Made by a program: the position numbers and the translations under genes. 64,000 nt of DNA from Serratia liquefaciens ATCC 27592 (lineage in GTDB: Bacteria; Pseudomonadota; Gammaproteobacteria; Enterobacterales; Enterobacteriaceae), in NCBI RefSeq assembly GCF_000422085.1, contig NC_021741.1:1240001-1304000 (forward strand), in the 5' to 3' direction. A model generated the notes under the pieces. It did not search any database. It saw only the letters and a list, made by a program, of their open reading frames with translations, and was not told the origin of the DNA. This document shows, piece after piece, positions 18,480 to 27,393 of the stretch. The first letter of the stretch is position 1. Every line of letters starts with the position of its first letter.

Positions 18480-20645
18480 ATGAGTGCTGCACGTCTGGGT
18501 TTCGTCACGCCCAAAAAACCACCTTATTACCTGATTACCGCTTTGCTGTTAAGCCTGACGAACGCCGTGCTGGCCGTAGGCGCTTGCGACAAAATCGAAA
18601 AGTCATTACGTTGCGAAGACAGCTTAACCGTGCAGGCATCCAGCCAGCCCCAGAGCACCTATGGCTCGCTGGAGGTCGTCACCCAGTCGGCTTCGCGCCT
18701 GGGGCTGACCAATCTGGAAACCCCACGCAGTATTGATGTTATCAGCGCACAGGCTATCCAGCAGCGGGGTGATAAATCGCTCGCCGCCGTTGTCGAGCGT
18801 GCTCCCGGCATGTCCGGCGTGGCTTCCCCCACGCTCAGCAATAACTTTTCACTTCGCGGTTTCAGGCCGGTGTCCTGGCTGTATAACGGCGTCGAAACGC
18901 CGGGCAGCACCCTTCAGCTAGCGGATCCTTCCCATTACGGCAGTGTAGAAGTGTTGCGCGGCCCCGGATCGGTGCTCAATGGCCTGAGCGCCGCCGGCGG
19001 CAGCGTCAATCTGCTTTCGCGCCAGCCGACCTTCAGCCGCCAGCCCATCGAGCTCGACTATGGTTTGTCGAGTTATAACAGCCAGCGCCTGCACCTGGGA
19101 GCGGGAGGGACGTTAGTCGACGACGTGGCAGCTTATCGTCTGGACGTCAGCGGCAGCGACAGCGGCACCAATGTGCAATATGAGCGTGACAAACAGAAAC
19201 GGGTATCCGGCGCGCTGCTGTTTAAACTGTCTGATAATGCCCTGCTGACGTTAAGCCTGGATCGCATGCTTAATCGCACCAACAACCCTTACTACGGCAC
19301 GCCGCTGGTGGAAGGGAACATCGCCCGCGAACTGCGCGATATCAACTACAACAACCTGACCGACAGCCGTATCCAGAGTAATGCCACGTCGTTTCAGGCC
19401 ATCCTGGATTGGTTCACCACGCCTGAAATTGAGCTGCATAACCAGTTCTACTACTACAGCGGCTTTCGCGAATGGCGCAATGTGGAACGCTTTCGCATCT
19501 CGGCGGCCACCCAGCCCGGCTATGTCAATCGCGATTCGTTCGGGGCGCTGGCCCACGATGACGACCTGATCGGCAACCGCAGTTCCCTGGTGTTCGACCG
19601 GCCGTTGAGCGGCTTCGATAACCGGTTTATTGTCGGCTTTGATCTGAGTAAACGTCGCTTTCAGTACTACTCCAACGGCTTCCCCGGTTCCGAAGAGATT
19701 CCGCTGCAGGCACCGATCAGAGAAAGTTTTTCACAGGGCACCGCTAGCCAACGTTCTCCGGTTCGCCACGTTACGCAAAACCAGTACGCCGCTTTTATGG
19801 AAGACCGCTTCAGCCTGACTGAACGTCTAACCCTGCTGGGCCAGTTGCGCTACAACCATATGGATATGGATTGGCATTTTCAGGGCCCGCAAGAAGAGCG
19901 CTCCGCGCAAACCTACGCCTTCAGCGTCTGGAGCCTTGGCCCCAGCTATGCGTTGACCGATAACATCAATATTTACGCCAACTACACCACCGGCAAGGAG
20001 CCGGGCAGCGACCTGTTCTTTTTAAGTCCGGCGCAAACCGGTCTGCCGCTCACCCGGGTACGCCAATGGGAAGTCGGCGCCAAGGGGCAGTTTTGGGATA
20101 ACAAGGGAGAGGCCACGCTGGCGTTGTACGAACTGCGCAAGGACAACCTGTTTGTGCCCAATGCGCAGCAGCCGGATACGCTAAATGCCGTTGGCCAGCA
20201 GACCTCGCGCGGCGTGGAATTAAGCCTGATGTTGCGCCCCAGCGATCGCTGGGAGCTGGCCGCCAATGCGGCCTACACCCACGCCCGTTATGATGAGTAC
20301 CGCGGCGGCAGCCCGCTACGTAGCTATAACGGTAATCGTCCGGCCTACATCCCTGACTGGACCGCCAACCTTACGGCACGTTATATGCCGACGGAACAGT
20401 GGGGGCTCACCTCATCGCTGCGCTACGTGGGCAGCAGTTATAACGACGACGCCAACCAGCGTAAAATGCCGTCCTACACCACGCTCGATTTGGCGACGGA
20501 CTATCAGATCACCCGGACCGTGGGTGTGGGCGTGCGTATCAGAAACGTCACCAACCAGTTGTATGCCTATCAACGTACTTACCCGGATCAGGTGCTGATT
20601 GCGCCATCACGCACCTATGAAAGCTTTATTTCGGTGAGGTTCTGA
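18480..20645 (+). CDS. TonB-dependent metallophore receptor
   Basis: Outer-membrane gated pore for a metal chelate. The 721-residue product has a signal peptide (hydrophobic core about residues 17-33), a TonB box DSLTV at 47-51, a plug domain (about 70-180, with RGPGSVLNGLSAAGGSVNLLS) and a beta-barrel ending in the outer-membrane signature SFISVRF. There is no N-terminal signalling (STN) extension, so no FecIR-type control. Two cysteines (36 and 45) flank DKIEKSLR just before the TonB box, an uncommon feature. AAAGGG precedes the ATG. It starts a five-gene operon behind a Zur-like box, so zinc (or a zincophore) is the favoured cargo; iron siderophore is the alternative. Confidence 0.88.
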   Translation: MSAARLGFVTPKKPPYYLITALLLSLTNAVLAVGACDKIEKSLRCEDSLTVQASSQPQSTYGSLEVVTQSASRLGLTNLETPRSIDVISAQAIQQRGDKSLAAVVERAPGMSGVASPTLSNNFSLRGFRPVSWLYNGVETPGSTLQLADPSHYGSVEVLRGPGSVLNGLSAAGGSVNLLSRQPTFSRQPIELDYGLSSYNSQRLHLGAGGTLVDDVAAYRLDVSGSDSGTNVQYERDKQKRVSGALLFKLSDNALLTLSLDRMLNRTNNPYYGTPLVEGNIARELRDINYNNLTDSRIQSNATSFQAILDWFTTPEIELHNQFYYYSGFREWRNVERFRISAATQPGYVNRDSFGALAHDDDLIGNRSSLVFDRPLSGFDNRFIVGFDLSKRRFQYYSNGFPGSEEIPLQAPIRESFSQGTASQRSPVRHVTQNQYAAFMEDRFSLTERLTLLGQLRYNHMDMDWHFQGPQEERSAQTYAFSVWSLGPSYALTDNINIYANYTTGKEPGSDLFFLSPAQTGLPLTRVRQWEVGAKGQFWDNKGEATLALYELRKDNLFVPNAQQPDTLNAVGQQTSRGVELSLMLRPSDRWELAANAAYTHARYDEYRGGSPLRSYNGNRPAYIPDWTANLTARYMPTEQWGLTSSLRYVGSSYNDDANQRKMPSYTTLDLATDYQITRTVGVGVRIRNVTNQLYAYQRTYPDQVLIAPSRTYESFISVRF

Positions 20646-20652
20646 TCCTGCC

Positions 20653-21648
20653 ATGCAGCCGATAATCTGCCTGCTGGTGGCGCTGGGCCTGTCGTTTCAT
20701 GCGCTGGCACAGGCCGGTGCTGTCACCCTCAATAACTGTGACCAGGCTTACCGCTACCCCACGGCGCCTGAGCGGGTGCTGGTTTACGCCAACCCCGCGT
20801 TGGAAAACCTGCTGGCGCTGGGACTGGCGCAGCGCATCGTCGGCATTATCGGTTATGACTATGCACGGGATACGGCTCCGTCTCCGACGACGTGGGGCAA
20901 AGCCCTGAGCCAGCTGTCGGCCGCCGCACCGCCGGCGGCGGAACCTTTGCTGTTGCTCAATCCGGATTTGGTCTATTCGGCCAGTTACTACTGGTTTAAC
21001 AGCCCGGAAACGCCCAGCCGCGATCGGCTGACGGAGTGGGGAATCGCCACCTATCTCTCGCCTGACGTCTGCAGTGGCCAACAAAGTACCGTAAGCCGCT
21101 CGGCGAGCTTCGAGGGTATTTTTGCCGAATTGCGTGAAATTGCCCGAATTTTTCACGTCACCGGCGTGGCTGAGCGCTTAATTAAAAAGCAGCAGTCACA
21201 ACTGCGGGAACTGGAGCGACAGGCGGTGTCCTTGCCCCAACAGCGGCTACTTTGGTGGTATGCCGGTACGCAAACCCCTTATGTGGCGGGGTGCTGCGGC
21301 GCACCTGCACTGTTGACCCGTCAGATTGGCAGTCAAAATCTGTTTGGGGATCTGCCCGAGCTTTGGCCCACCGTATCCTGGGAAACCATTGCCGCCCGCG
21401 ATCCCGACGTGATTGTGCTGGGCGATTTACCCCGTGGCGGCCTCGGCGACAGTGCCAAAGATAAGATCCATTTTCTGGAGCATCACCCCCTGACCTCAAC
21501 CCTGCGCGCCGTGCGCCAAAAACGCTATGTCATTTTACCCGGCTACGACCTGGATCCCTCGGTGCGTACCCTGGCAGCTTTGCAACGTTTAATTCAGGGC
21601 CTGCAGCAACAGGCCCTAGGATCGTCCATTCTTAAAAAGGAACCCTGA
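20653..21648 (+). CDS. periplasmic metal-chelate binding protein (BtuF/FepB-like)
   Basis: Class III solute-binding protein that would hand the ligand to the FecCD-type permease two genes on. The 331-residue product has a signal peptide (cleavage near HALAQA-G) and a Peripla_BP_2 fold: N-lobe start PERVLVYANPALENLLALGL, then C-lobe TRQIGSQNLFGDLPELWP and WETIAARDPDVIVLGD. It contains several cysteines, among them the pair in VAGCCGAPA, which could be structural or metal-binding. It lies 7 bp after the receptor gene and 1 bp before the methyltransferase gene. Confidence 0.85.
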   Translation: MQPIICLLVALGLSFHALAQAGAVTLNNCDQAYRYPTAPERVLVYANPALENLLALGLAQRIVGIIGYDYARDTAPSPTTWGKALSQLSAAAPPAAEPLLLLNPDLVYSASYYWFNSPETPSRDRLTEWGIATYLSPDVCSGQQSTVSRSASFEGIFAELREIARIFHVTGVAERLIKKQQSQLRELERQAVSLPQQRLLWWYAGTQTPYVAGCCGAPALLTRQIGSQNLFGDLPELWPTVSWETIAARDPDVIVLGDLPRGGLGDSAKDKIHFLEHHPLTSTLRAVRQKRYVILPGYDLDPSVRTLAALQRLIQGLQQQALGSSILKKEP

Positions 21649-21649
21649 T

Positions 21650-22405
21650 ATGTCTTCTCTTTCATTCTCCTCACTGTTGACCTCGTGGGATCAGCAACAA
21701 GGGGCTTACATCGCCGAGCGAGAAGCGCGTTTTAATGCTCAACTCGAGGTGTTAGCGCTTTCGGTCGGCGAGGATTTTCACGTACTAGATCTGGCTTGTG
21801 GGCCGGGATCGCTAAGCCTGCGCATCCTTCAGCGTTTCCCGCAGGCCAAAGTGACGGCGATGGATCTCGATCCGTTACTGTTGGCTATCGCCCGCGGTGC
21901 CCTGGCGGAATATGGCGACAGGATCCGCATTCTTCAGGCCGATCTCGCCGATCCTGAGTGTTTCTCATCGCTCGAGGGGGCAACGTCTGACGCGGTGGTT
22001 TCCAGCACGGCGCTGCACTGGTTAATGCCGGAACAGCTGACGGTGCTGTATCGCAACATCGCCGAACGGCTGCCCAAGGGGGGCGTATTTTTGAATGCTG
22101 ACCACCAGCGTTATGACCATCGACAGCCACGCGTTAAAACGTTGGCTGAACTGCACGATAACCAGACGCAGCAACAGGCCTGGCGCAACGGTGTCGAAGA
22201 CTGGGAGCAGTGGTTTGACAAGGTGCAGCAGCTGCCGGAGCTGGCGCAATATCGGCAACAGCGGGAAAAGCTGTTCGCCGGGCGTCCTGTCCCTCCGGCG
22301 ACGGCATTGGATTTCCAACTTGCCAGCCTGACGCAGGCGGGGTTTACCGAAGTAGGGCCGGTCTGGCAGTTGTTGGATGACTACGTGATTGCAGGCTGGA
22401 AATAG
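21650..22405 (+). CDS. class I SAM-dependent methyltransferase in the uptake operon
   Basis: Cytosolic methyltransferase of 251 residues; target unknown. Motif I is VLDLACGPGSLSLRILQ (about residues 44-60), the acidic end of strand 2 is TAMDLDPLLLAIARG, and motif IV region is SDAVVSSTALHWL. AAGGAACCC precedes the ATG. It sits tightly between binding-protein and permease genes, so its action is tied to the imported compound: it may modify the metallophore after uptake to release metal, or methylate a precursor (both inference). It is not a nicotianamine-synthase-like protein by its motifs, so it does not by itself make an opine metallophore. Confidence 0.85.
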   Translation: MSSLSFSSLLTSWDQQQGAYIAEREARFNAQLEVLALSVGEDFHVLDLACGPGSLSLRILQRFPQAKVTAMDLDPLLLAIARGALAEYGDRIRILQADLADPECFSSLEGATSDAVVSSTALHWLMPEQLTVLYRNIAERLPKGGVFLNADHQRYDHRQPRVKTLAELHDNQTQQQAWRNGVEDWEQWFDKVQQLPELAQYRQQREKLFAGRPVPPATALDFQLASLTQAGFTEVGPVWQLLDDYVIAGWK

Positions 22406-22406
22406 T

Positions 22407-23441
22407 ATGGACGGATCGGTACGTCGGGGGGCCAGGCGTTCAGGCGGCTGGTTGTGCATGCTGGCGCTGGCGTTGCCGCTATTTTTGCTCGCTGCCTCGT
22501 TGTACGGACCGGCGCCAATATCGCTGCATGACGCGTGGCGTATTTTGTCTGCCCCTGGCGCCGCTAACGCCGAGGACGGTAGCGAGATTTATCAACGGAT
22601 AATCTGGTCATTGAGAATGCCGAGGGCGCTGTTGGCCGCGGTGGCGGGGGCCGGTCTGGCCCTGGCCGGCACCGTCCTGCAATCGCTGACGCGCAACCCG
22701 TTGGCCGATCCCTGGGTGCTGGGGATCTCTTCCGGGGCAGGCGTGGGCGCTGTTCTGGTGCTGGTGTTGGGGCTCGGCGGCGGCCTGTTGTCGGTGTCTG
22801 GCGGAGCATTTATCGGTTCGGCCGGGGCCTTTGCCCTGGTTTTACTGCTCGCCGGGCGTTCCTTGAACGCCGAGTCATCGCTGTTTATTTTGGCGGGGGT
22901 CGCGGTCACGCAACTGCTTTCGGCACTGACCTCGCTGATTACCCTGTGGCAAGCGGACGCTAACGCCACGCGTGGCGTGATGTTCTGGTTACTGGGTTCC
23001 TTCAGTGACGCCCGCTGGTCGCAGGTGGGGCTTTGCGCTCTGCTGCTGGCGGCGGCACTGGCGATTTGCTGGATGAAAGCGGGCGAGCTGGACGCATTGG
23101 CGTTCGGCGGCCTGACCGCGGCGTCGTTGGGAGTGGCGGTGGCGCCGCTGAAGCTGCTGCTGTACGGCATTGCCATGGCGCTGACGGCCGTTATCGTCGC
23201 ATTCAGCGGCGCGGTGGGGTTTATTGGGCTGACGGTGCCGCACGTCGCCAGACTGCTGGTCGGGCCGCGTCACCGGTTGCTGTTGCCGGCCAGCGCGCTG
23301 TGCGGCGCGTTGTTTGCCGTCGCGGCGGACACCCTGGCCAGAACCTTGTTTGAACCGCGCGAACTGCCGGTGGGCGTCTTGACCGCGTTGTTGGGTGTCC
23401 CGGTATTTCTCGCCTTGCTGTATCGGAAAATAAACGCATGA
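22407..23441 (+). CDS. FecCD-family ABC transporter permease
   Basis: Inner-membrane channel of a metal-chelate importer. From the ATG at 22407 (one base after the methyltransferase stop) it has 344 residues and about ten membrane segments. Family features include RMPRALLAAVAGAGLALAG and LQSLTRNPLADPWVLGISSGA (given in part: NPLADPWVLGISSGAGVG), plus the C-terminal GAVGFIGLTVPHVARLLVG. It overlaps the ATPase gene by 4 bp. Only one permease gene is present, so a homodimer is expected as in BtuCD. Confidence 0.92.
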   Translation: MDGSVRRGARRSGGWLCMLALALPLFLLAASLYGPAPISLHDAWRILSAPGAANAEDGSEIYQRIIWSLRMPRALLAAVAGAGLALAGTVLQSLTRNPLADPWVLGISSGAGVGAVLVLVLGLGGGLLSVSGGAFIGSAGAFALVLLLAGRSLNAESSLFILAGVAVTQLLSALTSLITLWQADANATRGVMFWLLGSFSDARWSQVGLCALLLAAALAICWMKAGELDALAFGGLTAASLGVAVAPLKLLLYGIAMALTAVIVAFSGAVGFIGLTVPHVARLLVGPRHRLLLPASALCGALFAVAADTLARTLFEPRELPVGVLTALLGVPVFLALLYRKINA

Positions 23442-24223
23442 ACATTGAAAGCCGGTTATCGGGGCTGCGTGCCGAAGGGTTGGGGTGGTCAACGGCAGAA
23501 AGAGTGGTGCTGAATAACCTCAGTTTTCACGCCCGGCCCGGTGAAATTACCGGCGTGCTCGGCGTCAACGGCAGCGGAAAATCTACGCTGCTCAAGTTAC
23601 TGGCGGGATTGATTCCCCCCAGCCGTGGCCGGGTGTATTTGCAGCAAACCGATATTGCCTCACTGAAAGGGCGCGAACGAGCCAAATCCATGACTTTCCT
23701 CGAACAGTCCGGGCCCGGCGCCTTTGCCATTGCGGTGAAAGACGTGGTGTTGCTCGGGCGTCTGGTTTACGCCAGCCGCTGGGCAGGGTTCAGCGCGGTA
23801 GATTATCGCATTGCCGGCCAGGCGATGGAGCAGGTCGGCATTTCGCACCTGGCCGAGCGTGAATGGCATCAGCTGTCCGGCGGGGAACAGCAGCGCGTTC
23901 ATCTGGCACGCGCGCTGGCGCAACAAACGCCATGGCTGTTATTGGATGAGCCTGCCAACCATCTTGATATTGCCCATCAGCAGCAGTTTATGGCGTTATT
24001 GCGGCGGCTGGGCATCAGCGTAGTGGTTTCGCTGCACGACCTGAATTTGGCGGCCTGCTACTGCGACCGGCTGATGTTGTTAAAGCAGGGCGGTTTACAC
24101 GCGTTCGGCCCCCCGCAGCAGGTGCTGACATCGGAGACGATAGACCGGGTTTATGGGGTAGAGGCCAGGCTGGCGGCGGTTAGCGATTATGCCGCGCCGC
24201 TGATCTATTACCCTGTTCAATAG
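23438..24223 (+). CDS. ABC transporter ATPase (FecE/FepC type)
   Basis: Energises the metal-chelate importer from the cytosolic side. The 261 residues show Walker A GVNGSGKSTLLK (about residue 43), Q-loop region MTFLEQSGPG, signature LSGGEQQRVHLARALAQQ and Walker B WLLLDEPANHLDIAHQ, followed by the switch histidine in VVSLHDLNLAACYCDR. It ends the operon; a small terminator follows at 24308. Confidence 0.93.
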   Translation: MNIESRLSGLRAEGLGWSTAERVVLNNLSFHARPGEITGVLGVNGSGKSTLLKLLAGLIPPSRGRVYLQQTDIASLKGRERAKSMTFLEQSGPGAFAIAVKDVVLLGRLVYASRWAGFSAVDYRIAGQAMEQVGISHLAEREWHQLSGGEQQRVHLARALAQQTPWLLLDEPANHLDIAHQQQFMALLRRLGISVVVSLHDLNLAACYCDRLMLLKQGGLHAFGPPQQVLTSETIDRVYGVEARLAAVSDYAAPLIYYPVQ

Positions 24224-24307
24224 CGTGCGCCGCAGGCCGATAGGCGCCACCGGAGCACAAATGGCACGTTTGGCCGGTTACAAATTCCGCCCAGTCTTTA
24301 AAATAAC

Positions 24308-24327
24308 CCCGTTTTAGTCGGGTTTTT
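24308..24327 (+). terminator. terminator after the uptake operon
   Basis: CCCG, loop TTTTAGT, CGGG then TTTTT. The stem is short (extended by flanking A/T pairs) but has a proper T run and sits between the ATPase gene and acrZ. Confidence 0.6.
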
Positions 24328-24392
24328 GGTTTAAACTAGAATTTACGTGGCGGTGTTCATTACCGCTCAATGGGCAGTTAAGTGAGGCTACC

Positions 24393-24542
24393 ATGTTGGA
24401 TTTATTGAAAAGTTTGCTGTTCGCTGTGGTCATGGTTCCGGTTGTGATGGCCATCATCCTCGGCCTGATCTACGGTTTGGCGGAAGTGTTCAACATTTTC
24501 TCCAAAGTGGGCCGTTCGAAAGAAAATCGTACCCAGCACTGA
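24393..24542 (+). CDS. acrZ: AcrZ, small partner of the AcrB efflux pump
   Basis: A 49-residue single-span inner-membrane protein that in E. coli binds AcrB and alters AcrAB-TolC drug export. The product begins [20 protein letters not shown] and continues with [20 protein letters not shown]; it is near-identical to E. coli AcrZ (49 residues) over its first 37 positions. In E. coli too acrZ lies between modE and modA. A TAGAAT -10-like element lies at 24337-24342. It is easily missed because of its size. Confidence 0.93.
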   Translation: MLDLLKSLLFAVVMVPVVMAIILGLIYGLAEVFNIFSKVGRSKENRTQH

Positions 24543-24592
24543 TCGTTACCCATCCCCATTTCAAAGCCTGCCGGCGTCGTTCGGCAGGTAGA

Positions 24593-24722
24593 TATATGCC
24601 CTAAATAATTCGAGTGGCTTGTAGGCGGCAACGCAGTGAATCCCCGGGAGCTTACTCTGGTAAGTGACCGGGGTGAACGAGGAGAGCCAACACCCAAGCA
24701 GCTTGAAGTATGACGGGTATAT
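24593..24722. repeat. ERIC element 1 (acrZ-modA)
   Basis: About 130 bp with the central ERIC signature (GTGAATCCCCGGGAGCTTAC ... AAGTGACCGGGGTGAACG) and inverted ends TATATGCCC / GGGTATAT. Imperfect palindrome able to fold as a long RNA hairpin. It lies between acrZ and the modA promoter. Confidence 0.9.
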
Positions 24723-24772
24723 CAAGATATCTCACACCCTGCCGATAAACCGCATGACAAGCTTCTGCGCGA

Positions 24773-24796
24773 CGTTATATTATTTTTTATATAACG
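24773..24796 (+). promoter_or_regulatory. ModE operator before modA
   Basis: Perfect 8-bp inverted repeat CGTTATAT-N8-ATATAACG, the classic molybdate-ModE binding site, 36 bp before the modA start. ModE-molybdate represses modABC here. Confidence 0.92.
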
Positions 24797-24832
24797 AAGA
24801 GTGATAATGCATGTTAACTTGCGGAGAAAACA

Positions 24833-25606
24833 ATGAAACAGCAATGGACTAAGTGGGTCGGCGGTATCGTATTGGCATCCGGTATGGTTATGCAGGCATC
24901 GGCAGCGGATAAAATTACCGTTTTTGCGGCCGCCTCGCTGACTAACGCACTGCAGGATATCGCGACCCAATACCAGAAAGGCAAGGATGTGCAGGTGGTT
25001 TCCTCATTCGCCTCTTCTTCCACGCTGGCGCGCCAGATTGAGCAGGGCGCCCCGGCCGATCTGTTTATCTCTGCCGATCAGCAGTGGATGGATTACGCCA
25101 TCGACAAACAGCAAATGGTCAAAGACACCCGTTACACCCTGTTGGGCAACGAACTGGTGTTGATCGCGGCAAAAGACGCCAAACCGGCTAAAATCACGCT
25201 CGACAAGCAAACCGACTGGGCAAAACTGCTCAATGGCGGCCGCCTGTCGGTGGGTGATCCGGATCACGTGCCTGCCGGCATTTATGCCAAGGAAGCGCTG
25301 CAGAATCTCGGAGCCTGGACCGCGCTGGAACCTAAGTTGGCACGGGCCAACAACGTACGTAGCGCCATGGCACTGGTAGAACGTGGCGAAGCGCCGTTGG
25401 GCATTGTTTATGGTTCAGACGCGGTAGCCAGTGATAAAGTCAGCGTGGTGGCCATCTTCCCGGAAGACAGCCACAAACCGGTGGAATACCCGATGGCGAT
25501 TGTGAAAGGTCATCAAACCCCGGCCGTCAGCGCGTTCTACAGCTACCTGAAGAGCCCGGAAGCGGCTGCTATTTTCAAACATTATGGATTCTCCCCGCGT
25601 AAATGA
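24833..25606 (+). CDS. modA: molybdate-binding periplasmic protein
   Basis: Captures molybdate or tungstate in the periplasm for ModBC. The 257 residues equal the E. coli length; a signal peptide ends near MQASAA, followed by ITVFAAASLTNALQDIA, the family's first ligand loop, and SSSTLARQIEQGAPADLFIS, the second. GGAG lies 7 bp before the ATG. First gene of modABC; the stop overlaps the modB start (ATGA). Confidence 0.97.
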   Translation: MKQQWTKWVGGIVLASGMVMQASAADKITVFAAASLTNALQDIATQYQKGKDVQVVSSFASSSTLARQIEQGAPADLFISADQQWMDYAIDKQQMVKDTRYTLLGNELVLIAAKDAKPAKITLDKQTDWAKLLNGGRLSVGDPDHVPAGIYAKEALQNLGAWTALEPKLARANNVRSAMALVERGEAPLGIVYGSDAVASDKVSVVAIFPEDSHKPVEYPMAIVKGHQTPAVSAFYSYLKSPEAAAIFKHYGFSPRK

Positions 25607-26292
25607 TCCTGAGTGAGTACGAGTGGCAGGCCGTTGAACTGAGCCTGAAAGTGTCCGCCCTGGCGGTGGTGTGCAGTTTACCCTTTGGCATTCTGATGGC
25701 CTGGGTACTGGTACGCTGCCGCTTCCCGGGTAAATCGCTGCTGGACAGTATTATTCACCTGCCGCTGGTACTGCCACCGGTGGTGGTCGGTTATTTATTG
25801 CTGATCGCCATGGGGCGGCGCGGCGTGATTGGTGAATGGCTGTATGACTGGTTTGGCTTCAGTTTCAGCTTTAGCTGGCGCGGTGCGGCGCTGGCTTCTG
25901 CCGTGGTGGCGTTCCCGCTGATGGTGCGCGCCATCCGGTTGGCGCTGGAGGCGGTGGATACCCGGCTGGAGCAGGCTGCCCGCACCCTGGGGGCCAACCC
26001 GTGGCGGGTGTTTTTCACCATCACGCTGCCGCTGTCGCTGCCCGGCGTGATTGTCGGTGTGGTATTGGCCTTTGCCCGTTCTCTGGGCGAGTTTGGCGCC
26101 ACCATTACCTTTGTTTCCAACATTCCCGGCGAGACGCGCACCATACCGCTGGCGATGTATACCCTGATCGAAACGCCGGGGGCTGAAGCCGCCGCCGCGC
26201 GCCTGTGCGTGATTGCCATAGTGCTGTCACTGCTTTCACTGATGGTTTCCGAGTGGCTGGCCCGCTGGGGTCGTAAACGGATGGGCGTGTAA
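25603..26292 (+). CDS. modB: molybdate ABC transporter permease
   Basis: Inner-membrane channel of the molybdate importer; 229 residues as in E. coli, with five to six membrane segments. The cytosolic EAA loop reads EQAARTLGANPWRVFFTITL (about residues 124-143). It overlaps modA by 4 bp and abuts modC without a gap. Confidence 0.97.
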   Translation: MILSEYEWQAVELSLKVSALAVVCSLPFGILMAWVLVRCRFPGKSLLDSIIHLPLVLPPVVVGYLLLIAMGRRGVIGEWLYDWFGFSFSFSWRGAALASAVVAFPLMVRAIRLALEAVDTRLEQAARTLGANPWRVFFTITLPLSLPGVIVGVVLAFARSLGEFGATITFVSNIPGETRTIPLAMYTLIETPGAEAAAARLCVIAIVLSLLSLMVSEWLARWGRKRMGV

Positions 26293-27360
26293 ATGCTGGA
26301 GCTGGATTTCTCCCAACGCCTTGGGGATTTAAACCTTAACGTGCGCGCCGATCTGCCCGCGCAGGGCATCACCGCGATTTTTGGCCTGTCGGGTGCGGGT
26401 AAAACTTCCTTAATCAATGCCATTGGCGGCCTGACGCGCCTGCAGCAAGGCCGCATTGTGCTCAATGGCCGTACGCTGGTGGATACCGCCAGCGGCCTGT
26501 GCCTGCCACCGGAGAAGCGGCGGATTGGCTACGTGTTTCAGGACGCGCGCCTGTTCCCGCATTATCGGGTACGTGGCAACTTGCAATACGGTATGGCGAC
26601 CAGTATGCGTGCTCAGTTCGACAACATTGTTGAATTGCTGGGCATCGGCCCCTTGCTTAACCGCCTGCCGTTGACGCTGTCCGGCGGTGAAAAACAGCGG
26701 GTGGCGATTGGTCGCGCTTTATTGACCGCGCCGGAGTTGCTGCTGATGGATGAGCCTCTGGCGTCGCTGGACCTGCCGCGCAAGCGCGAACTGCTGCCGT
26801 ATCTGGAGCGGTTGGCTCAGGACGTCAATACGCCGATCCTTTATGTCAGCCACAGCATGGATGAAATTCTGCGTTTGGCCGAGCAGGTGATGGTGCTGGA
26901 TAACGGTCAGGTAAGGGCATTCGGCGGGCTGGAAGAAGTGTGGGCCAGCAGCGCACTACGGCCATGGTTGCAGCGTGAAGATCAAAGCAGCGTGCTGCGC
27001 GTCAGCGTAATTGAACATCATGCGCGCTACGCCATGACGGCCCTGGCGTTGGGCGACCAACGCCTGTGGGTCAGCGGAGTCGATGCCGCGTTGGGCGCTC
27101 AACTGCGCATCCGAATTAACGCCGCCGACGTTTCATTGGTGCTGCAGCCGCCGGTCAACAGCAGTATCCGCAACGTACTGCCGGCCAAGGTGACCGAGTG
27201 CCTGGACGTGGATGGGCAGGTGGAGGTGAAACTGGCGGTGGGAGAGAGCGTGCTGTGGGCGCGTATTACGCCGTGGGCGCGTGATGAGTTGGCGATCCGA
27301 CCGGGTCAATGGTTGTATGCGCAGGTGAAAAGCGTGTCGATCAGCCGCGAGGCGCGTTAA
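26293..27360 (+). CDS. modC: molybdate ABC transporter ATPase
   Basis: ATPase for molybdate import; 355 residues. Walker [12 protein letters not shown] (about 33), signature [15 protein letters not shown], Walker [13 protein letters not shown] and switch His in YVSHSMDEI. Residues from about 290 form a Mop domain ([20 protein letters not shown]) that can bind oxyanion and limit uptake. It ends the operon; a hairpin follows immediately. Confidence 0.97.
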   Translation: MLELDFSQRLGDLNLNVRADLPAQGITAIFGLSGAGKTSLINAIGGLTRLQQGRIVLNGRTLVDTASGLCLPPEKRRIGYVFQDARLFPHYRVRGNLQYGMATSMRAQFDNIVELLGIGPLLNRLPLTLSGGEKQRVAIGRALLTAPELLLMDEPLASLDLPRKRELLPYLERLAQDVNTPILYVSHSMDEILRLAEQVMVLDNGQVRAFGGLEEVWASSALRPWLQREDQSSVLRVSVIEHHARYAMTALALGDQRLWVSGVDAALGAQLRIRINAADVSLVLQPPVNSSIRNVLPAKVTECLDVDGQVEVKLAVGESVLWARITPWARDELAIRPGQWLYAQVKSVSISREAR

Positions 27361-27365
27361 ATAGC

Positions 27366-27386
27366 GCCCTCCCTGTGAGGGAGGGC
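27366..27386. terminator. hairpin between modC and ybhA
   Basis: Perfect 8-bp stem GCCCTCCC / GGGAGGGC with loop TGTGA, 5 bp after modC and just beyond the ybhA stop. T tails are poor on both sides. Confidence 0.6.
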
Positions 27387-27393
27387 AATCAGA

